From Lachnospiraceae bacterium (GTDB taxonomy: Bacteria; Bacillota; Clostridia; Lachnospirales; Lachnospiraceae), in assembly GCA_024681795.1 (NCBI GenBank), contig JAILAD010000067.1, positions 1 to 52,905 of the forward strand: 52,905 nt of DNA, read 5' to 3'. Below, one piece after another: positions 32,600-41,612 of this stretch. A program made the translations under genes and the position numbers. The notes beneath the pieces were generated by a model. The model had not been told where the DNA came from and searched no databases. It saw only the letters and a list, made by a program, of their open reading frames with translations. The stretch's first letter is position 1. Every line of letters starts with the position of its first letter.

Positions 32600-33622
32600 A
32601 TGGGGAACACGATTCAGAAAACGGCTTCAAGGCAGACGGAAATCGATATCATGCGGTGCATCTGCATCCTTTGGGTTGTTGCGTTCTCGCATCTGACAGA
32701 CTATACCCCTTACCCCGTATCCAATCCTCCCGTATTTTTTGCAACCCGGATTATGCTTGCATCCATGTTTTTCGTGTCCGGATTTTTAAACAGTAAAAAG
32801 CAGTTCTTAAACTATAAGGACTGCTTTCGTTATTATTTAACGCGTTTCTCGCATTCTTATATTCCCCTGTTCTTTGCCTGTATGGCTGCATATGCGGAGA
32901 AAATTCTGATTCACGACTGGCTGTTTCAGAACATGAAGGTTTTCATCCGGACGCTCTTCGGAGTCTCCTGTATCGTGACTCCCGCTCCGGCAACCTTATG
33001 GTTCATCTGTACGATTTTAATTTTCTATGCACTTACGCCTTTTCTCATTTGGAAATACGATTTGAAACAGATGCTTTTCAAAAGTCTCGGAGCATATGCA
33101 CTCATGCTTCTTCTGCATTTTGTTTTTCATCTTTTCGACGACAGGGTTCTTCTATACTTTCCGATTTATGTATCCGGACTGTTTTTTAACATGCTTCTGC
33201 CTGTTTTACAAAATAAAAAAATAAAAACAGCAGGCTTCATACTCTGCGCCTGCTGTGTCGTCGTCCTGACGTTAACCGGTTGGAATCACACCAAAAATTA
33301 CTTCTTTCAGTTTGCAACCGCCGCTTTCGGTATCCCTCTTGTATACCTCATTGCAAAGGGTTTCGGAAAAATCAGAGGAGTCAGTCGGTTCCTTGCTTTT
33401 TTAGGTAAAGCAGGTATGAGTTTCTACCTCTTCCACCGTCAGATTTACAGCCTTTTACAGTATTTCTTCGGAAAAACGTTTTCCCCCTGGTTTGCCTATT
33501 TGGTTGCGCTGCCGGTATGCATCCTGCTCGGAATACTGATTGATTTCCTGCTTCACCGTCTGATGAAAGCGGTTGATACTTTATTTGGTAAACTCCGCAT
33601 ACCATCCGGCAAAGTTTCTTAA
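32600..33622 (+). CDS. Acyltransferase 3 family membrane protein
   Basis: A 340-residue integral membrane protein with about 10 segments, of the family that includes OafA/NodX and transfers acyl groups, usually acetyl, to sugars. Seen: TEIDIMRCICILWVVAFSHL at the start (the R/D-x-x-R and His positions), MLASMFFVSGFL, TLWFICTILIFYALTPFLIW (with the LWF..L motif) and FLGKAGMSFYLFHRQIYSLL near the end. It follows the dehydrogenase by 30 nt and is likely co-transcribed. Its 3' end overlaps the convergent epimerase gene by 42 nt. Confidence 0.88.
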   Translation: MGNTIQKTASRQTEIDIMRCICILWVVAFSHLTDYTPYPVSNPPVFFATRIMLASMFFVSGFLNSKKQFLNYKDCFRYYLTRFSHSYIPLFFACMAAYAEKILIHDWLFQNMKVFIRTLFGVSCIVTPAPATLWFICTILIFYALTPFLIWKYDLKQMLFKSLGAYALMLLLHFVFHLFDDRVLLYFPIYVSGLFFNMLLPVLQNKKIKTAGFILCACCVVVLTLTGWNHTKNYFFQFATAAFGIPLVYLIAKGFGKIRGVSRFLAFLGKAGMSFYLFHRQIYSLLQYFFGKTFSPWFAYLVALPVCILLGILIDFLLHRLMKAVDTLFGKLRIPSGKVS

Positions 33623-34678
33623 TCCTTCGCGAATTCCGATTTGCGGTGTAAAACCATAGTCCCTTTCAAGACCGGTACTGTCCGCATATGTAATCGGAAC
33701 ATCTCCCGGCTGCATTTCCACCAGTTCCCTGTGTCCTTCAAAATCATAGTCCGCAGGTAAAATACCTGCACTTACCAGCTCTTCCTGCAGCACGGAAATA
33801 TAGTCCAGAAGATTCTCCGGCTGTCCGCCGCCGATATTGTAAACGGCATACGGGGGAACAGGAAGTCCGTCCTCTCCCGTTTCACGCACCGGTGCGCCGC
33901 CCATAACACGAACGACACCTTCCACAATATCATCCACATAAGTAAAATCACGTTTCATGTTTCCGTAATTAAACAGTTTAATCGTACCGCCTTTAACCAG
34001 TGTATTGGTTGCGGAATAATAAAACATATCCGGTCTTCCGGCAGGGCCGTAAACCGTGAAAAAGCGAAGTCCCGTACTCGGAATGTTATAAAGTTTCGAA
34101 TAGCTGTGAGCCAGCAGTTCGTTTGATTTCTTCGTCGCAGCATACAGGGATACCGGATTGTCCACCTTGTCTTCCACGCTGAACGGAACTTTTTTGTTTC
34201 CGCCGTAAACGGAAGAAGAAGATGCATAAACCAGATGCCTGACTCCTTTGTACTCTCCGTCCGCATAGGAATAGGAATTCCGGCAGGCTTCCAGAATATT
34301 GTAAAATCCGATCAGGTTGGATTCGATGTAAACATCCGGATGATCGATACTGTAACGGACTCCCGCCTGTGCCGCAAGATTCACGACAATATCAAAATGA
34401 TACTTTTCAAAAAGGCTGTCCACAAGCGCCTTGTCAGCTATGGTACCTTTTACGAAAACATGCTTCACATTCGACTTTTCCGCTGCGCTCTCCACCAGGG
34501 AAAGACGATACTCTTTCAGTTTCGGATCGTAATAATCGTTCATATTATCGAGCGAAACAATAAGTCCTCCCGTCAGATCTTTTAAAAGACGGATCACCAG
34601 ATTGGCACCGATAAATCCGGGGCATCCGGTTACCAGTATGTTTTTACCGTCAAGGTTAATTTTCTCTTTTGGCGTCAT
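33581..34678 (-). CDS. UDP-glucuronate 4-epimerase-like SDR
   Basis: A 365-residue extended SDR. Seen: ILVTGCPGFIGANLVIRLL (NAD site, residues 14-32), DNMNDYYDPKLKEYRL, NLAAQAGVRYSIDHPDVYIE (about 97-116, wording typical of UDP-glucuronate 4-epimerases), YASSSSVYGGNKKVPFS, YAATKKSNELLAHSYSKLY with catalytic Tyr/Lys, LRFFTVYGPAGRPDM, and RDFTYVDDIVEGVVRVM. It interconverts UDP-glucuronate and UDP-galacturonate, and the dehydrogenase at 30986-32569 makes its substrate. Last gene of locus B; its start overlaps the YfhO-like gene by 23 nt, and its end overlaps the convergent acyltransferase gene. Confidence 0.88.
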   Translation of the reverse strand: MTPKEKINLDGKNILVTGCPGFIGANLVIRLLKDLTGGLIVSLDNMNDYYDPKLKEYRLSLVESAAEKSNVKHVFVKGTIADKALVDSLFEKYHFDIVVNLAAQAGVRYSIDHPDVYIESNLIGFYNILEACRNSYSYADGEYKGVRHLVYASSSSVYGGNKKVPFSVEDKVDNPVSLYAATKKSNELLAHSYSKLYNIPSTGLRFFTVYGPAGRPDMFYYSATNTLVKGGTIKLFNYGNMKRDFTYVDDIVEGVVRVMGGAPVRETGEDGLPVPPYAVYNIGGGQPENLLDYISVLQEELVSAGILPADYDFEGHRELVEMQPGDVPITYADSTGLERDYGFTPQIGIREGLRNFAGWYAEFTK

Positions 34679-37349
34679 ATGATTCTCTTTCCTTTACATT
34701 TTTTACTTCTTTTTTGTCTGCCGCATAACAGGAAACGGCGAGTATTGCGGCCGCGAAAACTCCAAGGCCGCTTCCTGCGAAAAACGGAACCGGAACATAA
34801 TGCAATACAATCCTGTGTTCTCCCTTTTCAACCGGTACCGCGGAATACATGATATCCGCCTTCAGAATGTCTGCATTTTTTCCGTCCACACTGCAAAACC
34901 ATTCCCTTCGATACGGTATTGAAAAAAAGAGGTACCCGTCTTCCTTTGCGGTAATATCCGCAGATATATTATCCCACCGAATGCCGATGTTCTCAACTGT
35001 TAAATTTCGCAGTTTCGAAACATCTTCATCATACATTGACAAATCACGTCCGTAAACGTGAATGTCCGATACAACCATCCCTGTTTCACTCGGGATTTCA
35101 ATATTGATGATTCTGTCCTGTCCGGACAGTTCCCCGTAGTATCCGAGATTAAAACAGAATGTATTCTGTCGGTTTTTCCGGATATATTCTTCACCTCCGA
35201 CACTGACATCATCATACCCGTCTTCATTATAAACCCGGATCAGGTGTATTTTTTCATCAGAGATTACTGCAGTAAGTTCCACATACAGTTCCCCGTTTAT
35301 CATGGAATCTTCCGCTTCAAGAAGAATTGAGGCGTCTTTTTTCTTAATCAGGTAAGCGTCGGCATTTTTCTCCGCATTCGTGACCTTTTTTACATTGTAT
35401 GATAGTTCCCTGCTGCAAAGCTCCCCTTTTTGAGCCGGAAAATTCTTCCCCTTTTCATCCGGGAGTTCTCCTTTCTTAACGCCGGTTTCATCCTCCGTAA
35501 CAATCTTCTTAAGGAGAATTTCTTCTTTTTCGGCGATATTCAGCATTTCAAAATCTGCCCTCGGAACAGTATCCGTAAAGAACAAAAACATGGATGCGCC
35601 GTACGGATTTTCATAAATATCTGCAGCATCGGTTTCTCTTTTTAATTCAAATCCATACGGAATTTCTTTTCTGTTTTCCCGATTCCACAAATAATATTTT
35701 ACACAGGCCAGAGTATCTTCGGATATTTTACCACCCAGAGAACGGGATTTATTTATCTGGATCAGGGATGTGCTTTCCATCACTTTACAGTATTCCAGAG
35801 AATTCGGATTTAAAAGCGGTACAAATGCCCCGGACCCGTTGTATCCGTACCAGTAGTCCAGATTGCATAATTGTTCTTCCATGTAATGCGATTCATCCAT
35901 CCTGTAAAATGAGGAATCTTCCGCAATGACTGAAGCCGAAGCCGATGCCGGATATGTTTCAAGCGTATCGTTTACGGCTCCGTATGCAAGGCATTTGTTT
36001 TTTACGTCATATCCGGCCGTAAACGCATAAAAACCCGTTGCGCAGGCGGAAGCAGAAAGAATTGTGTACACACAGACCTGCCTTATCTTTTCTTTTTTCA
36101 CGAAAAGCAAAACATCGTAAAGCACGGTTGATACAAGCATTACGGACGCAAAAACAATGATTACGGCAGGGCCTTCTTTTCGTAAACAGAAAACCGAAAA
36201 CGCACAAAACAAAACCAGTATGATATGCATCACCAGAATCTGCTTTTTCGTGATTTCTTCCTTCATCTCCCGCAAAACATTCGCAAATAATACCGCGGAA
36301 ATGATTCCGAACACAAAGCTGCCCCGTTCCGAAGCCACGGTATTTCCGAAAATCTGCGAAAAAATGCTCATATTCATGAGTAAAATCATCAATAAAAGCA
36401 CATACAGATAAAATTTCTTTTTACTTTTCGAAACCGCCAGATAAAGTATGGGAAACAAAAGAAGTGTCGATACTCCGAGAAGGTCTTCGTCAACCAAAAA
36501 CATATGACTGATTTTACCCGATAATTCGCAGAAAAATTGCAAAACGGAAACAGAGATTTCCGTTCCTTCCGTTCCGAATCTCGGAGTCCCGATAAGTTCC
36601 AGAACGACCGGCAGACCGAGAGGCATTCCGAGACCGATTCCAAGCAGATAATATTTAACCGTCCTCCCGAAATAACCAAAAAACCGTTTTACGTCCGGTT
36701 TGTATTCAAGCATCAGCATCAGGAAATACATTACCATTCCGAGAGAAATAAAATAAGTTTCCCAGACACTGAGCGAAAAAAACAAACCAAGGGACAGGGA
36801 GAACAAAAGTCCTTTCTTTTCCTTCATCAGTTTTTCCAAGCCAAGCAGAATAACCGGAAGAAAAATATACATCGGGGAAAAAACCGGCTGCTTTACTTCA
36901 TTTACCAGAATAAAGCCGTAGAGGACATAAATCATACTCGCCGGAAGGATATATTCTTTAGGAACGGATTTGTAACGAAACAGAAGGGATGCACAAATCC
37001 CTGCCAGATAAGTTCTGAATACGGTCAGAAAAATATAAACCGGTTCCGCGAAACGCTTCGGAACAAAAAGCCAGACAAGATCGAACAAATCCATGCCGTT
37101 TAAGGCACTCAGTGTAAAATCCCCGAACAGATTAAAATTTGTCCAGGCACTTTTCCCTTTTAACAATGTCATCAGAACGGAGCGTTTAAACGGTTCTGCC
37201 TCATAATACGCGGAAATACAGTCATCGAAATTCAGTATTGTCTTTCCGTTAATAAATAAAACAATATGGGACAGTCCCCAGACTGCCAGGAAACAGAGCG
37301 TATATTTCAGAATATACCGGATTTCAGATTTCTTAATTCTCACTGTCAT
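34656..37349 (-). CDS. YfhO-like large membrane protein (GT-C type)
   Basis: An 897-residue protein with about 14 membrane segments, a large outside region (about 480-860) and a final membrane segment. The first loop carries NGKTILNFDDCISAYYEAEP with an Asp pair, and the end reads DGYLFFSIPYRREWFCSVDG..VPVEKGEHRIVLHYVPVPF. Both are hallmarks of the YfhO family, which is linked to glycosylation of wall polymers such as lipoteichoic acid from lipid-linked sugars. Which sugar and acceptor are used here is unknown. It overlaps the acetyltransferase gene by 17 nt at its start. Confidence 0.87.
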   Translation of the reverse strand: MTVRIKKSEIRYILKYTLCFLAVWGLSHIVLFINGKTILNFDDCISAYYEAEPFKRSVLMTLLKGKSAWTNFNLFGDFTLSALNGMDLFDLVWLFVPKRFAEPVYIFLTVFRTYLAGICASLLFRYKSVPKEYILPASMIYVLYGFILVNEVKQPVFSPMYIFLPVILLGLEKLMKEKKGLLFSLSLGLFFSLSVWETYFISLGMVMYFLMLMLEYKPDVKRFFGYFGRTVKYYLLGIGLGMPLGLPVVLELIGTPRFGTEGTEISVSVLQFFCELSGKISHMFLVDEDLLGVSTLLLFPILYLAVSKSKKKFYLYVLLLMILLMNMSIFSQIFGNTVASERGSFVFGIISAVLFANVLREMKEEITKKQILVMHIILVLFCAFSVFCLRKEGPAVIIVFASVMLVSTVLYDVLLFVKKEKIRQVCVYTILSASACATGFYAFTAGYDVKNKCLAYGAVNDTLETYPASASASVIAEDSSFYRMDESHYMEEQLCNLDYWYGYNGSGAFVPLLNPNSLEYCKVMESTSLIQINKSRSLGGKISEDTLACVKYYLWNRENRKEIPYGFELKRETDAADIYENPYGASMFLFFTDTVPRADFEMLNIAEKEEILLKKIVTEDETGVKKGELPDEKGKNFPAQKGELCSRELSYNVKKVTNAEKNADAYLIKKKDASILLEAEDSMINGELYVELTAVISDEKIHLIRVYNEDGYDDVSVGGEEYIRKNRQNTFCFNLGYYGELSGQDRIINIEIPSETGMVVSDIHVYGRDLSMYDEDVSKLRNLTVENIGIRWDNISADITAKEDGYLFFSIPYRREWFCSVDGKNADILKADIMYSAVPVEKGEHRIVLHYVPVPFFAGSGLGVFAAAILAVSCYAADKKEVKNVKERESYDAKREN

Positions 37350-37866
37350 CGTATTTCTTTTTTAAGTACTCTCTGACTTCCTCCCTTCCCATACTCTTCG
37401 TAAAGGAAAATTCATTTTTATGTTTTTCTTCATACTCTTCTATGGTTTCAATCACTCTTGCCGGAATGCCGACCGCAACGGAATTGTCGGGAATATCCTT
37501 TGTTACGATTGCACCGCTTCCGATGATGACGTTGTTTCCGATATGTACTCCCGGCATTATCATGGCATTGGTTCCCACATGAACGTTATTGCCGATTACT
37601 ACTTTTCCGAAAAGCGTCAGTTCCTCTTTATTCGGAAGGGAGGAACATTCCCGTAAAACCCACGCACCGCCGTCATGCGTTACAATCGTAACGCCCTGGT
37701 TTAACCGCACGTGATCACCGATTGTAATTAAATACGGCTCGCTGCCGAGATTAATTCCTCCGCGGAACTCGCATCTCTCCCCGATGGTTGCGCCGAGATC
37801 CCTGTAAAATTTCACGGGATTTTTGCTCTTTTTGTATCGTTTACGAAGTTCGGAAATAATACCCAT
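37333..37866 (-). CDS. Hexapeptide-repeat (left-handed beta-helix) O-acetyltransferase
   Basis: A 177-residue member of the CysE/LacA/NodL/WbbJ group. Seen: repeated hexapeptide turns (ATIGERCEFRGGINLGSEPY, ITIGDHVRLNQGVTIVTHDG, VVIGNNVHVGTNAMIMPGVH, IGNNVIIGSGAIVTKDIPDN) and the probable catalytic His in THDGG. VAVGIPARVIETIEEY is the usual C-terminal cap. It probably acetylates a sugar in the locus B repeat unit with acetyl-CoA. The ATG shares its A with the TAA of the flippase gene (TAATG). Confidence 0.93.
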   Translation of the reverse strand: MGIISELRKRYKKSKNPVKFYRDLGATIGERCEFRGGINLGSEPYLITIGDHVRLNQGVTIVTHDGGAWVLRECSSLPNKEELTLFGKVVIGNNVHVGTNAMIMPGVHIGNNVIIGSGAIVTKDIPDNSVAVGIPARVIETIEEYEEKHKNEFSFTKSMGREEVREYLKKKYDDSEN

Positions 37867-39395
37867 TACTGTTTCTCCTTCTTACCGATTTTCCGCTGGA
37901 ATACTCCGCCGATTTTCTTCCAGAAAAGGACGAAATTTTTCCGCTCGAAAATCAGAATGAAAATCATATGTACTGCAAGAACAATTGCCGCCCTCATGCA
38001 TGCGAGTATTACCCAATCGAGATAATTGCCGCACTCTCTGCTTACCAGATTGGCCAAAAGGCAGGAAATTGTCAGGCAGACTGTGCTGACTGCAATTTTA
38101 CGGACAAATACCCACATGGATCTCGGAACAATATTCTTTGACATGTAGATGGCATACTGCACGGTTCTGAAAGCCATGGCAACCACGGTTCCGATTGCCA
38201 CACCCACAAGACCGAGTTTGAATACGAGCGCAACCGATATCACGATATTGATAATCGGTTCGGCAATTGCACCGTTTCTGGTCTCCTTAAATTTGCCCGC
38301 CGCCAGAACAACGGACTGGTAGGGAATGCGGACGCACCATAACAGTTCCGCTACACACAACAGGGTTCCGAAAAGGGGACGTGCATAATCCACATCGGTA
38401 ACATCGGATGTGTAGACCAGAACAAAAGGAACGATCAAAACAATTGCACATGCAAAGCAGAAACCTCCGACATAGAGAATTACGAATTCCAGGAGTTCCA
38501 GGTTTTTCAAAAGAAGCTTGTCTTCTTTTTTTGCAATCATATTGCCGAATGCCGCTTCCATGCCCGATGCAAGCGTATTGACCAGTTTTCTGACGCCGGT
38601 AACAACCATGGCATAAACGGAATAAACCGAGATTTCCGAGTAAGTAAATGTGGAAAAGACGGTGAGGATTGCGACATCCGTATTTCCGTGTACGAAATTG
38701 GCAAGCTGATGTGCGAAAGAATCCCAGCGCTGCGCAATGGCCGAGGTATTCGCTTTTACCTTCCGGTTAATCTTATATCGATGGCGTACGTATATATTGA
38801 TAATAATCGGATTCAGTGCAAACACAACTGCGCTTCCGAGTTTCACCACATGAATGGAGCCGCCTGCTTTAATCAGAATTGCGGCAATAATCGTATTGGC
38901 AATCGTTGTGACGATCTGAATCAGGGACGAAATATACTGCCTCTGGTCGGCCTGCAAAAGCATCTGGTAGGTAATTCCGAAAAAGTACTGGGAAAACGTT
39001 CCGATTCCGAGAATCAGAACAAGGGTAAAAGAAAAGAGCCACGGAAATTCTTTCGACTTAAAGAACGGATAAAGCGCCGCGAAAACAACCAGAAATCCCG
39101 AAAAAATAAGAGCAATCTGGCGCATGAATTTCTCCGTCGCTTTTACGATGGCGCTGACACCTTCCACGTCATTTTCCTGAAGCGGCTTATACAAAGAAGC
39201 TCTCGTCACACCGCCGATTCCGGATTTCAAAAGCGCGATATATCCGAGAAACTGCGTAATGGATGAAGTAATACCGTTATATTTCGAGCCGAATGTCGAG
39301 AGAATCAGTCTGGGCAGTATAAACCCGCAGATAACGGTAACAAGCTCCAAAAGCAGAGCCGTCGTGGAATTCAGTAATGCCTTTTTGGTTCTCAT
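37866..39395 (-). CDS. Wzx-like polysaccharide flippase
   Basis: A 509-residue MOP-superfamily transporter with about 12-14 membrane segments. Seen: NSTTALLLELVTVICGFILP (first segment), RLILSTFGSKYNGITSSITQ, GIGGVTRASLYKPLQENDVE, and a C-terminal region of paired segments. This group flips lipid-linked repeat units across the membrane. It is the only flippase visible in the window, so it may serve both glycan loci. ATGA overlap with the preceding P-loop gene and TAATG overlap with the next gene indicate tight coupling. Confidence 0.88.
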   Translation of the reverse strand: MRTKKALLNSTTALLLELVTVICGFILPRLILSTFGSKYNGITSSITQFLGYIALLKSGIGGVTRASLYKPLQENDVEGVSAIVKATEKFMRQIALIFSGFLVVFAALYPFFKSKEFPWLFSFTLVLILGIGTFSQYFFGITYQMLLQADQRQYISSLIQIVTTIANTIIAAILIKAGGSIHVVKLGSAVVFALNPIIINIYVRHRYKINRKVKANTSAIAQRWDSFAHQLANFVHGNTDVAILTVFSTFTYSEISVYSVYAMVVTGVRKLVNTLASGMEAAFGNMIAKKEDKLLLKNLELLEFVILYVGGFCFACAIVLIVPFVLVYTSDVTDVDYARPLFGTLLCVAELLWCVRIPYQSVVLAAGKFKETRNGAIAEPIINIVISVALVFKLGLVGVAIGTVVAMAFRTVQYAIYMSKNIVPRSMWVFVRKIAVSTVCLTISCLLANLVSRECGNYLDWVILACMRAAIVLAVHMIFILIFERKNFVLFWKKIGGVFQRKIGKKEKQ

Positions 39396-40042
39396 TGATT
39401 CTTATCTCCGTTTGCGATAAAATCGCAGATTTTCTTCGTGTTATATTCAATATCGGCTGCCGTATCAACGGCAATCTTTAATTTGTCCGGAACCCGGTTT
39501 AAAAACGTTTCGAGATTTTTTTCATGAAGTTTAAAAAGTTCCGGTCCCGCATTCTCAATCCGCCGTCCGACTGCAGCGCTGTTGTTTTTCCTCTTCCCGA
39601 TTCTTTCGCAAAGGACCCCGTAATCACAGGAACAGGCAACAATTCTGTAATCATATCCTTCGGTCAGCATCCGGACCAGTTTTGCATACCGGTCGTTCTT
39701 TGGGGATTTCTTATAATATACGGTCTGCAGAAACTGAATCAGTCCCTGATCGATAACCCAGACGGAAGGTTTGGCTTTCTCGGACTGCAAAATCCTGATC
39801 AGTCCCGCCACATACAATGTATTTCTGAAAAACCGGGAAAGACCGTTTTCCTTTAATTCCAGGGAAACGATTGCAGAAAATATCCTGCGGGTGTCCTTCT
39901 TTGAAAGCACTTTAAAGAAAGCCTTCAGATTGTCTTTCGTTGTAAGAGAGCCTTTTTTTCTTGCATTTGGAGTATTTGCAAGAACGCTCTTTGCCAGGGT
40001 ACTTTTTCCGCATCCGGATTCCCCTACAAATTCAACTATCAT
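39392..40042 (-). CDS. Small P-loop kinase-like protein, copy 1 of the paired module
   Basis: A 216-residue protein of the thymidylate-kinase-like P-loop group. Seen: MIVEFVGESGCGKSTLAKSV (Walker A, residues 7-15), a basic region TRRIFSAIVSLELKENG, WVIDQGLIQFLQTVYY (a DxG-like Walker B position), IVACSCDYGVLCERIGKRKN (an Arg-rich lid-like helix) and GRRIENAG. The start at 40042 is chosen because GGAG lies 6 nt upstream and the ATG overlaps the preceding stop as ATGA; a longer frame starts 4 codons earlier. Together with the gene before it, it repeats the pair at 44064-46204. The substrate is unknown; a phosphorylated sugar or alditol is only a guess. Confidence 0.8.
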   Translation of the reverse strand: MIVEFVGESGCGKSTLAKSVLANTPNARKKGSLTTKDNLKAFFKVLSKKDTRRIFSAIVSLELKENGLSRFFRNTLYVAGLIRILQSEKAKPSVWVIDQGLIQFLQTVYYKKSPKNDRYAKLVRMLTEGYDYRIVACSCDYGVLCERIGKRKNNSAAVGRRIENAGPELFKLHEKNLETFLNRVPDKLKIAVDTAADIEYNTKKICDFIANGDKNQ

Positions 40043-41574
40043 ATCTGTCTCCAAAGAAGCGAAATCACTTCCCTTTTTGTTTCGTCAAGGTCTTTCGAGG
40101 AGTCAACGACATACTCCTTACTGCCCTTGTAATGAAGGAGTTCGGTAATCTCCACTTTGCGTTTTACATTTTCCAGTTCCTTGCCGCTGCAGGGTTTTCT
40201 CTGAACGGAAACCTCCACCGGGATATGTAATTTCACAATGATATCCGGATTAAAACGGCACATTTCCTCATAGAGTTTTCTCTCTTTTCGTGCAAGTTTT
40301 CTGTTGTATGCCGCAAGCAGTCCGCCGCCCGGAATTTCCTTAATGGTCATACCGTCATAGATTCCGGGAAAATCCATCTGCGGATAACGGTCCGTAATGA
40401 CGACCGTTCCGGCATTTACCAGACGGTACATATTCCGGATGGTCTTGTATTTATATTTGTCGTTGCTTAAATAGACTATGTTGGATAAAGTTCTTTTGAT
40501 TTTTCTTTTGAAAGTAAACTTTTCCTGTTTCTCCGGTGCAGTTGCATCCCCCACAGCATCTGCAGTTTGTACTACATCTGTAGTCAGATTTTTACTCTCG
40601 GATTTCTTCCCGGAAGACTTCGCTCCGATTATTTTCTTCTTAATCCGGTTTAAAAGACTTGATTTGCCGTCTCCGGTTCCGAGATAAATATACCGGCAGT
40701 CGATTTTCCAGGAAAGCCACTTGGCAAAAAATGTCGCAAGCGTTGTTTTTCCCGCGCCGTCCACACCGATGAAGGAAATCAGTTTTCCGCCGGTCGCGGT
40801 TTTCTTCTTAAGCCGTACGGGCTTTTTGATCAGTTTTCCGAACCTGTAGGCAAATGCCCTGCGGCGGTACAGACTCTCCGCTTTCGATCTGGTATTTCGC
40901 TGAAGGAATCTGAGTTCTTTTAAAAGTTCCTTCCGGAATGTCTTAAACAATTTGACGCCCTTCGGATTCTCATAGAGCCCGACAATTTTTCCGGCAACGG
41001 AAGGGGTAAACATTTCGTTTGCAAACTTCTCCACTTCCTCTTTTGTCGTGCGTTCCTTCAGATATTCATATTCCTTTTCGGTATCCTTATTCAGAACACT
41101 TTTCACATTTCCGGAGCCGCTCTTTTTCAGGGCAATTCTTGAAAAAAGAATAATCACTTCAATATTCGGATTGCATACACGGATGTCATATGTATCGTGC
41201 ATTACCGTATTCTTCAGCACGATTTCACCGAAGGAAAAATACTGGTCCTTGACGTTCTTTAGTCCCGTAAGAAGTCTGTAATGCACATGAAGATGTGTCT
41301 GCAGCATCTGCTCTTCATCAAGGCCGATCCAGTCTTCGAGCGCACTGTAGAGTTTCCACGGATGCGAGATAACCTGCTTGTAGTTATTTTTTACCATCAG
41401 TGCACAGGCCGTGCCGGCGTCGGCAGGATCGATATACACATCCAGATCCGTGTCCCCGGTAAGTCCGGGAAGAAGGTGTTCATTGCTCTTCCAGTGACAG
41501 TACCGGACATTATTTTCATTAAAATCGGCAAACAACTGCAATGCGTTTTTTGCCGGGCGTTTTTCCAAATCCAT
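40039..41574 (-). CDS. Nucleotidyltransferase-like/thymidylate-kinase-like fusion, copy 1
   Basis: A 511-residue two-domain protein. The N-terminal part (about 1-200) begins with VRYCHWKSNEHL..TGDTDLDVYID (D41, D43, D45), the look of a nucleotidyltransferase site, followed by LHVHYRLLTG. The C-terminal part (about 260-511) is a thymidylate-kinase-like P-loop domain: LISFIGVDGAGKTTLATFFA (Walker A), YIYLGTGDGKSSLLNR, VVITDRYPQMDFPGIYDG (the DR motif of dTMP kinases), and DIIVKLHIPVEVSVQRKP. The kinase active site appears intact. A Lys/Ser/Thr-rich insertion (about 315-360) is absent from the paralogue at 44735-46204. True dTMP kinase function is unlikely given its place and size. Confidence 0.85.
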   Translation of the reverse strand: MDLEKRPAKNALQLFADFNENNVRYCHWKSNEHLLPGLTGDTDLDVYIDPADAGTACALMVKNNYKQVISHPWKLYSALEDWIGLDEEQMLQTHLHVHYRLLTGLKNVKDQYFSFGEIVLKNTVMHDTYDIRVCNPNIEVIILFSRIALKKSGSGNVKSVLNKDTEKEYEYLKERTTKEEVEKFANEMFTPSVAGKIVGLYENPKGVKLFKTFRKELLKELRFLQRNTRSKAESLYRRRAFAYRFGKLIKKPVRLKKKTATGGKLISFIGVDGAGKTTLATFFAKWLSWKIDCRYIYLGTGDGKSSLLNRIKKKIIGAKSSGKKSESKNLTTDVVQTADAVGDATAPEKQEKFTFKRKIKRTLSNIVYLSNDKYKYKTIRNMYRLVNAGTVVITDRYPQMDFPGIYDGMTIKEIPGGGLLAAYNRKLARKERKLYEEMCRFNPDIIVKLHIPVEVSVQRKPCSGKELENVKRKVEITELLHYKGSKEYVVDSSKDLDETKREVISLLWRQI

Positions 41575-41612
41575 ATGATTTCCTGCTTTCCGTATTTCTT
41601 CCTGTTATCCCG

